DNA of 64,000 bases, taken from contig CAJQQE010000012.1 in assembly GCA_905480395.1 (NCBI GenBank), positions 147,203 through 211,202 on the forward strand, read 5' to 3'. Source of the DNA: an uncultured Phycisphaerales bacterium (GTDB lineage Bacteria; Planctomycetota; Phycisphaerae; Phycisphaerales; SM1A02). Every line of letters begins with the position of its first letter. Positions within the stretch are counted from its first letter, which is position 1. The translations under genes and the position numbers were made by a program. The notes under the pieces were generated by a model, which saw nothing but the letters and a program-made list of their open reading frames with translations, did not search any database and had not been told where the DNA came from. Below, piece by piece: positions 33,960 to 44,976 of this stretch.

Positions 33960-35012
33960 TCAGGCGACCCGCATGCCACCTTTTTTGCGAAGGCGGGCAA
34001 CGAAGAAACCCTCCATCGCGGCGTTCTGCTGGTCGCCTTCGGGGTTCGAGCCAAAACGTCGCACGGCGTTCTCCGCTGGCGAGTCTGGAGAAGTCGGTGG
34101 ATCCAGTAGTGCCAGTCCCTTCGGAATCTCGGGAGGCAAGGGATCGAGCGTGATTCCGGTCGGGCCATCACCGTACCTCGCCAGCGCTCGCCGAAGAACG
34201 GCTTCGTTCTCGTCTTGTCCAAGGGTGCAGGTCGAATAGACGATGACGCCACCGGGCCGAACGGCCTGGATGGCGGCGTGAAGCAATGACTTCTGAACGG
34301 AGGCCAGTCGCTTAACGCCCTTGGTTGACCACTTCTGATGACTTCTGGGATCGTCGGAACGAAAGCGGCCTTCGCCAGAGCATGGTGCATCGACGAGGAC
34401 ACGATCAAAAGTGCCGTGGTCGCGGTACGGAATCCGTTCGCCCGGAGCGGTTCGAATTGACGCCTCGACCCCCAACATCTGGAGCATCGCCCGCATCCGC
34501 ATGCACCTGGTACGACTCCGGTCGTTGGCGATGATCTGGACGTCATTTTCGACCAAGGCGGCGATCAAGGCAGTCTTGCCACCGGGCGCGGCGCAGAGAT
34601 CGAGAATTCGTTCGCCGGGATGGGGATCCAGTCCCAAGACGGCGAGCATCGAGGTCAGCGATTGAAGGACGACTCGTCCATCCCGCCAGGCTTCGGTCTC
34701 GGTGATCGCTCGGGATGTGGAACGGGGGATCACTCGGCTCCACGCGGCCCAACTGACCGGGATACCGGCGAGCCCCAGTTCGTCGAGTTCACGGATCGTC
34801 TGGTCAGGGTCGCCGCGGAGGGGGTTGACCCTGAGACCACGCGGTAGTTCCAGGGCTGTGGCCGCAAGCAGTCGATCCGCCACGTCGGGAGATGACGCGA
34901 AGTCGGACCGAAGTCGCGAGACAAAATCTGCGGGAAGTGATTCCGTCGCGAGTTTCATGGCCACTCGGAGCTGCTCGGCTGAGATGAGGGGGGGTGATTC
35001 AGGGGATGGCAC
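33960..35012 (-). CDS. RsmB/NOP family RNA cytosine-C5 methyltransferase
   Basis: This 350-residue protein has the SAM motif 'DLCAAPGGKT' (138-147), the catalytic cysteine C262 in 'YSTCTLGQDENEA' and the second conserved cysteine C211 in 'DAPCSGEG'. It would methylate cytosine C5 in rRNA or tRNA. The N-terminal part is short and lacks the NusB-like domain of E. coli RsmB, so the exact target is open. The start is a GTG at 35012 that overlaps the upstream sulfatase gene by 14 nt. Confidence 0.92.
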   Translation of the reverse strand: MPSPESPPLISAEQLRVAMKLATESLPADFVSRLRSDFASSPDVADRLLAATALELPRGLRVNPLRGDPDQTIRELDELGLAGIPVSWAAWSRVIPRSTSRAITETEAWRDGRVVLQSLTSMLAVLGLDPHPGERILDLCAAPGGKTALIAALVENDVQIIANDRSRTRCMRMRAMLQMLGVEASIRTAPGERIPYRDHGTFDRVLVDAPCSGEGRFRSDDPRSHQKWSTKGVKRLASVQKSLLHAAIQAVRPGGVIVYSTCTLGQDENEAVLRRALARYGDGPTGITLDPLPPEIPKGLALLDPPTSPDSPAENAVRRFGSNPEGDQQNAAMEGFFVARLRKKGGMRVA

Positions 35013-36399
35013 GTTCTGCCTCGCGACCGACCACGTCCATCTGGTGCTTTCGAAGGAGATTTTTCCGCCACATGGGGCCAGTCGTCCATCGGGGCGGAAT
35101 CATCAGGTGCTCCCAGGCGGCGAGTTCGGCAAGCAGGCGGATGGTCGTGCCCGGACGTTGCGCGGAGAGATCTTGGCGTTCACTGGGATCTGCTTGAAGA
35201 TCAAAGAGGAGAGTTTCGCCACCCTCGACCCGAATCAATTTCAGGTCGAGATCCCGAACCGCCGCGACGGGTCCTCGTCGCCAGAACAGCTGCTGGTGAG
35301 GGCGGTCCACTTTTCGCGCGTGCAGCCAGGGATCCAGATCGACGCCGTCGAGACCGTCCAGATCGCCTTTGGCGGTTGCCACGGCGGTCGCGACGAGGTC
35401 GAGCGTGCTCACTGGAACCACGATCGAACCCGGTTTGAAGACGGCGGGGCGGCGGACGAAGCCGGGGACACGAATTCCCCCCTCGAACTGGGATCCTTTC
35501 ATGCCACGCAAGGGGCCGTTGTCCGATGCGTTGTTCGTGGCGCCGCCGTTGTCGTTGACGAAGATGAACAAGGTGTCGCGGCCGGAGGCATCGATGGCAT
35601 CGCCGATGGAACCACAGGCGCGGTCCAGGGATCGCATCATCGCGGCGTAGATTCTTCGACGATCTGGCGCGAGGGCTGGATCAATGGAGGCAAGGTCTTC
35701 GTCGGTGGCGTGCATCGGCCCGTGCGGCGCGTTGAATGCGACCACGAGGAATGATGGGCGGTCCGCATGGTCGCGAATGAACGTTACGGCATCATTCGCG
35801 ATCGTGTCAGTGAGATACACGATCTCGGATTCGACTTCCGAGCCGCGGTCGGTGCCATCGACGTGTTCGTAGGCGCGATTGCCTCCGCGGAGGGCTTCGT
35901 TCCCAAAGTAGGATCGGCTCCCGGCCCGAAAGCCATGGAACTCATCAAAACCGCGATTCGTTGGGTGGAAGGCTGGCGCGAGGCCGAGGTGCCATTTTCC
36001 GATGAGTCCAGTGGCGTATCCCGCCGTCTGCATTCGGTCGGCGATGGTGCGTTCGGTCAGTGGGAGCCCACCCTCGGATCGAGGGGCATCGCCGGGAAGG
36101 TTGTACTCGTGGCCACATCGTTGCTGGTAGCGGCCGGTGAGCATCCCGGCTCTTGAGGGACTGCACACAGATGCCGTGACATAGCAGGCCTCGAGGACGA
36201 CACTCTCCGCGGCGAGCTGGTCGAGCGCGGGAGTGTCAATTTCCGTCGATCCTTGGAAGCCAAAATCGATCCACCCCGCATCGTCGGCGATCACCATGAC
36301 CACCGAAGGTGATTCGGGCGGGGCAGATTGGGCGTTGGTTCCGCGGACCGGCAGCAGGGGGAGTGCCACTCCAGCGAGGATGAATATCAAATGGTGCAT
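34999..36399 (-). CDS. Secreted sulfatase with CSPSR motif
   Basis: This 466-residue exported sulfatase has a signal peptide (about 1-24), metal ligands D39-D40 in 'VIADDAGW', the formylglycine site C79 in 'CSPSR', 'GKWHLG' and 'FVNDNGG'. CSPSR is the common bacterial form. It would desulfate a glycan or another ester; the substrate is not evident. It shares a 14-nt overlap with the RNA methyltransferase gene, which is a functional mismatch and looks like gene packing rather than pathway grouping. Confidence 0.93.
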   Translation of the reverse strand: MHHLIFILAGVALPLLPVRGTNAQSAPPESPSVVMVIADDAGWIDFGFQGSTEIDTPALDQLAAESVVLEACYVTASVCSPSRAGMLTGRYQQRCGHEYNLPGDAPRSEGGLPLTERTIADRMQTAGYATGLIGKWHLGLAPAFHPTNRGFDEFHGFRAGSRSYFGNEALRGGNRAYEHVDGTDRGSEVESEIVYLTDTIANDAVTFIRDHADRPSFLVVAFNAPHGPMHATDEDLASIDPALAPDRRRIYAAMMRSLDRACGSIGDAIDASGRDTLFIFVNDNGGATNNASDNGPLRGMKGSQFEGGIRVPGFVRRPAVFKPGSIVVPVSTLDLVATAVATAKGDLDGLDGVDLDPWLHARKVDRPHQQLFWRRGPVAAVRDLDLKLIRVEGGETLLFDLQADPSERQDLSAQRPGTTIRLLAELAAWEHLMIPPRWTTGPMWRKNLLRKHQMDVVGREAERAIP

Positions 36400-36474
36400 G
36401 GGGCGAGTCTACGACACTCTGCCTTCAATGGTCTGTTCATCGAGCCAAGGTTTCAGGAGTTCTGAAACTCCGGG

Positions 36475-39030
<2,556 letters not shown>

Positions 39031-39043
39031 GGATGGATCCTAC

Positions 39044-39838
39044 CTATTCGCCTTCATCGATTGGAGATTTGCCTCCGATGATCCCCGATAAGTGTCTCCC
39101 GGTTCGGCCGGATTCGGCGCGATGGCTGAAGAAACGAGGATCAGCGGACGTGCAGCATGGAGCGCCGTCGATGGAAGCGGTCGGAATTCCCGCAGCGAGG
39201 AGCCGCCGCAGCGCGGCGTTGAAGAGATCGGCATGTGGTCTTGGTGATCCGATTCGAATGCAACTCCCGAGTCCGGATGACTCGAACTCGTCCGCCACTT
39301 CAGAACCGATCTCAAAACGATCCAGGCCGATCGCCGGCCCGATGGCCGCGAGAAGATTTTTTCGATCGGCACCGAGTGATGCAAGATGCCACACGGCACG
39401 GCCGGGCGCATCGGCGACGAGACCTCGCCAGCCGGCGTGCACCGCGGCGACGATCCGGGTCTTCGGGCAAGCGATGAGGATCGGTACGCAATCGGCAGTG
39501 CGGACTGCGACCGCCCGATCGGACGAGGTGGACACCACGATGTCGGCCTCGGCAGCCCCGGCCCGTGCACCATCCACCATGGCGGTGCCATGGACCTGTC
39601 GGGCGGTTGCGACCTCGGGTGCGTCCGAGCGAAGCAACCGTGAGAATCGGGCGAGATGATCGAGCAGAGTCTGGTTTGATGTTCCGAGAAAACTCTCGCC
39701 GGGGCGGGCAAGATCGAAGGATTGGCCTCCGGGCCCGATCCGCGTCGAGAATGCGTGCGGAAAGCGACGGCTCGCGAGCAAGCCGCTTTCGAGCACTTGG
39801 GTGCCGTCGGCGAGGATCTTGGGGTGGAGTGGATTCAT
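39044..39838 (-). CDS. pgeF: Peptidoglycan editing factor / laccase-domain protein (YfiH family)
   Basis: This 264-residue cytoplasmic protein has the three zinc or copper ligands of the family: H83 in 'ARQVHGTAMV', C117 in 'TADCVPI' and H134 in 'VHAGWRG'. E. coli PgeF hydrolyses wrongly built UDP-MurNAc-Ser precursors; homologues also act on purine nucleosides. The length and the closing 'DPRFFSHRAESGRTGRHLS' region are typical. It leads the minus-strand gene run and is followed by the hybrid kinase after 13 nt. Confidence 0.92.
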   Translation of the reverse strand: MNPLHPKILADGTQVLESGLLASRRFPHAFSTRIGPGGQSFDLARPGESFLGTSNQTLLDHLARFSRLLRSDAPEVATARQVHGTAMVDGARAGAAEADIVVSTSSDRAVAVRTADCVPILIACPKTRIVAAVHAGWRGLVADAPGRAVWHLASLGADRKNLLAAIGPAIGLDRFEIGSEVADEFESSGLGSCIRIGSPRPHADLFNAALRRLLAAGIPTASIDGAPCCTSADPRFFSHRAESGRTGRHLSGIIGGKSPIDEGE

Positions 39839-39957
39839 CGGGAGACGGCATCATGACGGATGACGACTCCCACGTCTGGGGCACCGTTGGTGCAAGTCTT
39901 AAAAAGTCAGCGCATTCGATGCAGATGATCGGAATCGGTTGCCTTATGATCGGGGGC

Positions 39958-41130
39958 ATGAAGACACTCTCGCTCATCGGTCTCGTTCTCTTCTCGCTTC
40001 ACTCGATGTCCTCGCCGGTAAGTGCGGAGACAGAGGGGCTGACCCTCGAACCAATCCGAGTCGGCAATCCAGAATTTGACTCCTCGGGACATGGGTGCCA
40101 ACTCACGGGTACCGGATCGGCGGACGCTCAATACTGGTCGCCGAAGGAACATGACGTTGCCGACTCAGAGTGGTTCGATGGTGAGGTCGCGGCCCTTGGT
40201 TCGAGGGGCGACTGCGCCGTCAGCCTGAATCTGTCTGGCGAAGCCATCGCTTCGGGGGCCACGTATCGAGTCGGATTTGGTATCGCGCGATGGGGTCCTG
40301 ACACTTCGAAAATATTGGTCTCGATCGCAGATGAAGACGAGCGTCTTCTCGCGACGTCGGCCGCGATCGAGGCAGGCCTCTGGACACGTCAATTCGTCGA
40401 TCTCGAAATTCCCTCGAACATCAAAGTTTCTGGTCCGTGCACGCTCGTCTTTCGCACGATCGAAAATAAAAATGCCGCGCGGGAGTCCGCCACGCTGATT
40501 GACAAGGTCTCTTTGGCACGGATCAGTGCCGACGAACCTGGTTTTCAGTCGATCTTCAACGGGAAAAACCTCGATGGTTGGATCGGTAACACCGAAGGCT
40601 ACGGTGTTGAAGGCGGCGCGATTCGGACGTTTCCGAAGCGATCCGGCGGAAACCTCTACACGTCCGGAACCTACGACGACTTCGTGTTTCGATTTGCATT
40701 CAAAGTTCCTCCCGGGGCGAACAACGGGATCGCCGTCCGATCACCAGCGACCGGTGATGCCGCGTATCAGGGGATGGAGCTTCAGGTTCTCGACAACAGT
40801 CATCCCAATTACGCCGGTTTGAAGCCTTGGCAGTTCCACGGATCGATCTACGGAATCGCGCCGGCGCTTCGCGGTTATCAGTCGCCCCCGGGCTCGTGGA
40901 ATCTCCAGGAAATCCGGGCTGAAGGGCGCCGGATCCGGATCATTCTCAATGGAGCGGTCATCTCCGACGTCGACCTGGATGAAGCGACTCGAGAAGGGAC
41001 CTTGAGCGGGCGTGAGCATCCCGGACTGGCGCGGGACTCCGGGCATCTCGGATTCTGCGGACACGGTGACCTGGTCTACTTCAAGGATCTGAGAGTCAGG
41101 CCGATTTTTCGCCCCGAATCCAAACCCTGA
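39958..41130 (+). CDS. Exported DUF1080 protein with N-terminal carbohydrate-binding-like domain
   Basis: The product has 390 residues: a signal peptide (about 1-24), a beta-sandwich of about 150 residues ('RVGNPEFDSSG', 'YRVGFGIARWG') that resembles a carbohydrate-binding module, and a C-terminal DUF1080 domain that opens with 'FQSIFNGKNLDGWIG' and closes with 'GDLVYFKDLRVRPI'. DUF1080 enzymes characterised so far hydrolyse 3-keto-disaccharides. The frame is open far upstream because it runs antisense to pgeF; the ATG at 39958 gives the signal peptide. The next gene, a Gfo/Idh/MocA oxidoreductase, is a plausible partner in sugar oxidation. Confidence 0.88.
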   Translation: MKTLSLIGLVLFSLHSMSSPVSAETEGLTLEPIRVGNPEFDSSGHGCQLTGTGSADAQYWSPKEHDVADSEWFDGEVAALGSRGDCAVSLNLSGEAIASGATYRVGFGIARWGPDTSKILVSIADEDERLLATSAAIEAGLWTRQFVDLEIPSNIKVSGPCTLVFRTIENKNAARESATLIDKVSLARISADEPGFQSIFNGKNLDGWIGNTEGYGVEGGAIRTFPKRSGGNLYTSGTYDDFVFRFAFKVPPGANNGIAVRSPATGDAAYQGMELQVLDNSHPNYAGLKPWQFHGSIYGIAPALRGYQSPPGSWNLQEIRAEGRRIRIILNGAVISDVDLDEATREGTLSGREHPGLARDSGHLGFCGHGDLVYFKDLRVRPIFRPESKP

Positions 41131-41251
41131 CGCTAGCATCGGTATCTGCTGGACTCGTTGCCGATCACCCGATCGCTCGGAAGTCCTGTCCCGTGATACA
41201 CCCCAAGAATCGAAAACCGTCTCGACTGGTGTCGAGCACTAGGAGTCCGAC

Positions 41252-42619
41252 ATGTCCGACATGACAAAATCGCATCTCGCCAACGGCAACTTCGGTCGCC
41301 GTACGTTCATCAAGTCCGCGGCTGCCGCGGGTGTCGTCCTCGTGGGCTGGAAGCCGACGCTTGGTCGAGGTGGGGTCCTACAGAAGACCAATGTCGCCTC
41401 CGTCGGGGTCGGCGGGATGGGTGCGAGCGATCTGGGGCAAATTTCATCTCACCCCGAAGTTGCCATGGTCGCCCTTTGCGACGTTGATCGAAACAACCTG
41501 AAGTCCGCCGCGGATAAGCATCAGGGTGCGAAGACATTTGTCGACTTCCGTGAGATGTTCGACTCAATGGGTGATCAGATCGATGCGGTCTCGATCACCA
41601 CGCCGGACCATATGCACGCCATCATCGCCATGATGGCACTCAACCAGAACAAGCACGTGTATTGCCAGAAGCCACTCGCGCACTCGGTCCACGAATGCCG
41701 AGCGCTTCGAGATACCGCCATTGCCAAGCCGGAACTCGCGACTCAGATGGGTACGCAGAATGCGTCGCGGGTGATGAAACAGCGGTGTATGCAAGGCGTC
41801 CGCGACGGCATCTGCGGACAGATCAAGGAGATTCACGCGTGGACGGACCGTCCGAACGGCTGGTGGCCTCAGGGTAACCCGCGGACTCCTGGGAGCAATC
41901 CCGTCCCCAGTCATCTCGAGTGGGATCTGTGGCTTGGCACGGCGCCGACCCGCCCGTACCTCGACAAGGCATACGCGCCGTTCGCCTGGCGTGGCGTCCG
42001 CGACTTCGGTTGTGGCGCGCTTGGTGACATGGCGTGTCACATTGTGGACGCGGCTTTCCAGCCGCTGGATCTCGGAGATCCGAAAACCGTGATCTGTGAG
42101 GCGACGGACGGTACAAATGATCAATACCCCTCCACGGAGGTCGTCAAGATGGTCTTCGCTGGGAACAAGGCTTCGGGCGGTGAGGACATTCCCTTCACGT
42201 GGTACGACGGCAAGGTCACACCAGCGCCGTCGCAACTCGGACTTCCTGCCGATTACGTTCTGCCGCAGAACGTCGTGGTCATCGTCGGCGACAAGGCGTC
42301 GCTCCTCGTTCCGCAGGGCGGCGATGGATACAAGTACTTCCGCAAGGGCATGGAACGCAACATGGAGATGCCCCAGGCCCGCGGTGGTAATCACTGGCAC
42401 CTGTGGATCGATGAGGCTCGCGGTGGCGATCCCAGCCTGACTCCGCTCAGTTATGCCGGTAAGGTCTCGGAAACCCTCGCCATCGGTGCGGTGGCGAGTC
42501 ACGCTCCGAACGAGATGCTTGAGTGGGATGCGAAGGGGATGAAGTTCACGAACAAGCCTGAACTTAATCAATACGTCACCCGTCAATATCGGGATGGTTG
42601 GGCGGTCGCCGGGCTCTGA
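41252..42619 (+). CDS. Tat-exported Gfo/Idh/MocA family oxidoreductase
   Basis: This 455-residue NAD(P)-dependent oxidoreductase has a twin-arginine signal (R16-R17 in 'GRRTFIKSAAAAG'), the nucleotide-binding 'VASVGVGGMGASD' and 'CQKPLAHS', the counterpart of the family's EKP motif with Gln for Glu. The C-terminal substrate domain includes 'GCGALGDMACHIVD'. Family members oxidise or isomerise sugars and cyclitols; Tat export of a folded, cofactor-loaded form is common in Planctomycetota. It follows the DUF1080 gene by 121 nt, so both may work on the same glycan in the periplasm. Confidence 0.94.
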   Translation: MSDMTKSHLANGNFGRRTFIKSAAAAGVVLVGWKPTLGRGGVLQKTNVASVGVGGMGASDLGQISSHPEVAMVALCDVDRNNLKSAADKHQGAKTFVDFREMFDSMGDQIDAVSITTPDHMHAIIAMMALNQNKHVYCQKPLAHSVHECRALRDTAIAKPELATQMGTQNASRVMKQRCMQGVRDGICGQIKEIHAWTDRPNGWWPQGNPRTPGSNPVPSHLEWDLWLGTAPTRPYLDKAYAPFAWRGVRDFGCGALGDMACHIVDAAFQPLDLGDPKTVICEATDGTNDQYPSTEVVKMVFAGNKASGGEDIPFTWYDGKVTPAPSQLGLPADYVLPQNVVVIVGDKASLLVPQGGDGYKYFRKGMERNMEMPQARGGNHWHLWIDEARGGDPSLTPLSYAGKVSETLAIGAVASHAPNEMLEWDAKGMKFTNKPELNQYVTRQYRDGWAVAGL

Positions 42620-42648
42620 ACCGACGAGCAAACCGAAGACAAGATTAG

Positions 42649-42678
42649 AGGCCGCCCCGCACTGGGGCGGCCTTTCTT
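42649..42678 (+). terminator. Rho-independent terminator
   Basis: A perfect 10-bp stem (AGGCCGCCCC / GGGGCGGCCT) with a 5-nt loop is followed by TTCTT. It closes the DUF1080-oxidoreductase unit. Confidence 0.85.
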
Positions 42679-42704
42679 GTCCCTGCGTCGTCGTAGTCCA
42701 AGGA

Positions 42705-44171
42705 TCAGAACTGAGTCTTCAATCGGATTCCGAAGACGTAGACCGGGCGGTCTGCACCGGTCGCGGGTTGGAGGACGATCTGTAGATCGGGCGAGAGCTG
42801 CATGCTCTCGGTCAGTTGGATCCGATAGTAGGTCTCGATCATCATGATCTCACGGCGTGATGGATCGTAGAGATCGGTGGGCCGGGACCAACTGAATCCG
42901 GCCCCGAACGCCTCGTCGTTTCGACCGAAAGGTCGATCCCATCGGATCGCCGCATTGAATTGACGATCAATCGCGGACATACCGTTGGTACTCGATCCGT
43001 ACTGGAGAAGTAGGTCGAGATCACTCGCGAGTCCTTGTTCGACCATGACCCCCCAGCTCCATTCGTTCTTGTTCTCGTTGGTGGGGGTGAGGCCCTGCTG
43101 AAGAAGTAGGCCGAAGCCGGCCCCATTGGACTGGCCTTGATTTTCGGATTGCAGGGTCGATGCTTCGATGCCCCGATTGGTTCCAGCGAATACGAAGTTC
43201 CAGTTACCGGTGACCTCGCTTCCATCGAGCCCCTTCAGGACGGGTGCAATGCCGATCTGTGCCGCCGCCCACCAGCCTCCATCCCCAAGATCGCCAAATC
43301 CTTGGTCGGGACCGCCGTCGGGGTCCGCCCATACTGCGTTGACATAGAGGCCGTCGGTCGGGATGACTTGAATTGAGGCGCCCGCGGTATAGGTGCCGAG
43401 CGTCGAACCGAGGGTGTTCAACCCGTCGAACACGCCCGCAAGGAACTGTCGGCTTTCGTCGTTCGCAACTCGACTCAATTGAATGTACTGATTGGGGTGG
43501 ACCTTGCCGACAGTTGCAACCACTCGATCGTTGCACCAGCCTTGCTGCCAGTAAAGCAGGTCGAACGAGGCGGGGTACGTCCACTGAAGCGCATTGAGAT
43601 TGGCCGGTGCTGCGCCGACGGCGTTGCCCATGGCGTAATCGTCAGATTGTCCGAGTTCGACGCCGCTTCTGAGTAAGAAACCGATGTTTCCTCGGCCGAT
43701 TCCGGGTTCGTCGAAGATGACCCAGTCGAAGTTGAGATCCAGCCGACCGCTCCCCGCGTTATCTCCCAGGCCGTCGTTGGTCCTTGTCGCATGCTGGTAG
43801 AGCAGGGTGTAATAGATGTTCCAACTGAGGCCCATGTTCTTCTTCGTCCATGACTCACCATTGCGGAGAGGTGCCAGCGGCGTGGCGAGGGGACTGGGGA
43901 GAAGGGGGTCCAAATTGGTGATGCCCAGAGGCGGCGCTTCCGCGAATGGCTGGTACTTGGTGATTTGGTCCGGGCAGGGAAGCAAGGGCGTCACACCGGA
44001 TTGGGTATCGATATCCGCGGCGGCTTGCGTCTGTTGGCGATCTCCGAGTCGGATCATCGGAGCGTCGGCATCAGCGCCAGGATGAGGCGTTTCTTGTGAG
44101 GCGGTGGCTGGGGATGAACCGACGTGAAGAGGGCCCAGAATGGCGAGGACGAGATGTGGGGGTACTCTCAT
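42705..44171 (-). CDS. OprB-type carbohydrate-selective porin
   Basis: The product has 488 residues: a signal peptide (about 1-25) and an outer-membrane beta barrel ending in the terminal aromatic residue ('RLKTQF'). 'NMGLSWNIYYTLLYQHATRT', 'LDLNFDWVIFD', 'VATVGKVHPNQYI' and 'ETYYRIQLTESMQLSPDLQ' match the OprB family. It would pass sugars across the outer membrane, consistent with the surrounding sugar-processing genes. The ATG at 44171 (MRVPPHLVLA) gives the signal peptide and is preferred to 44207. It is convergent with the oxidoreductase gene. Confidence 0.88.
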   Translation of the reverse strand: MRVPPHLVLAILGPLHVGSSPATASQETPHPGADADAPMIRLGDRQQTQAAADIDTQSGVTPLLPCPDQITKYQPFAEAPPLGITNLDPLLPSPLATPLAPLRNGESWTKKNMGLSWNIYYTLLYQHATRTNDGLGDNAGSGRLDLNFDWVIFDEPGIGRGNIGFLLRSGVELGQSDDYAMGNAVGAAPANLNALQWTYPASFDLLYWQQGWCNDRVVATVGKVHPNQYIQLSRVANDESRQFLAGVFDGLNTLGSTLGTYTAGASIQVIPTDGLYVNAVWADPDGGPDQGFGDLGDGGWWAAAQIGIAPVLKGLDGSEVTGNWNFVFAGTNRGIEASTLQSENQGQSNGAGFGLLLQQGLTPTNENKNEWSWGVMVEQGLASDLDLLLQYGSSTNGMSAIDRQFNAAIRWDRPFGRNDEAFGAGFSWSRPTDLYDPSRREIMMIETYYRIQLTESMQLSPDLQIVLQPATGADRPVYVFGIRLKTQF

Positions 44172-44245
44172 GCGCCTATCCTCACCCGGCCAGTAGTCGA
44201 AATGCAACTCTCAGGACTCCCTAACCCGCGTATTGGATCAAGAAG

Positions 44246-44920
44246 ATGATGATTGACACCGCCACGTGCTCGACTCGATCGAAGGCCTCCCTGCTTTTCG
44301 GATTGCTCTTCCTGTCTCTCTTCGCCGGATCGGGTTGCGGCCCAGACTCCATGGCGTATCAGAGTTTTCAGGATGCGAGAATGGTCAACGATTTTCGACT
44401 CGCAGGAAAGATCGACGGTGCGACGTTCGCCGATGCCGACGGTGTGGTGATTCTCGAGATCGGTGGCGGCGGCCTGGGAATTGGAATGATGACCGGCCAT
44501 GGTGTCGCCATGAGGCGGTTGGGCGAAACCTGGTCCGCGCCGTTGCCACTCGACTACCTTTCGGGGAGCATCGGCTTACAGATCGGTGGGCAGACGGCGG
44601 ACCTGATTCTCGTGTTCCGATCGACCGAGGCTTTTGATGAATTCGTATTCAACGGAACGCGGTTTGTTGCGAAGGCGAGTGGAACCGCGATGAGTGCGAG
44701 CGGGACGGCCGGCGATCCGATGAAGAATGGCGACACCACCGTCATCTCGAGGGTGAAGGGCCTGTACGGCGCCGCCGTGATCGGTGGCCTCGGCGTCATG
44801 ATCGATGAGAAGTTGATGTTGAAGTCGTACGGGGACGGGACCAATCCCCACGATGTCCTTGATGGCGGCGTCGCGGCAGTCGCCGGCGCGGAATCGCTTT
44901 GGGACGCGATCAGCCGCTGA
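44246..44920 (+). CDS. SYLF-domain (YSC84-like) lipoprotein
   Basis: The product has 224 residues and a lipoprotein signal with the lipobox 'FAGSGC' (C31). The mature part is a SYLF-type lipid-binding domain: 'ADADGVVILEIGGGGLGIG', 'SGSIGLQIGGQTADLILVF' and 'FVAKASGTAMSASGTAGD'. In eukaryotes SYLF proteins bind phosphoinositides; bacterial copies are surface or periplasmic lipoproteins of unclear role. Another SYLF lipoprotein lies at 46760-47350. The two have different sequences and are not a recent duplication. Confidence 0.82.
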   Translation: MMIDTATCSTRSKASLLFGLLFLSLFAGSGCGPDSMAYQSFQDARMVNDFRLAGKIDGATFADADGVVILEIGGGGLGIGMMTGHGVAMRRLGETWSAPLPLDYLSGSIGLQIGGQTADLILVFRSTEAFDEFVFNGTRFVAKASGTAMSASGTAGDPMKNGDTTVISRVKGLYGAAVIGGLGVMIDEKLMLKSYGDGTNPHDVLDGGVAAVAGAESLWDAISR

Positions 44921-44976
44921 CGGGGATCTATTGGCTCATCAGCGGTGAGTCCGGGGGCGCTCGATACATTCAGGTT

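Noticed and set aside
44914..44945. Inverted repeat CCGCTGA / TCAGCGG at the end of the first SYLF gene
   Set aside because: The stem has 7 bp with an 18-nt loop, contains the stop codon and is not followed by a T-run, so it is weak as a terminator.
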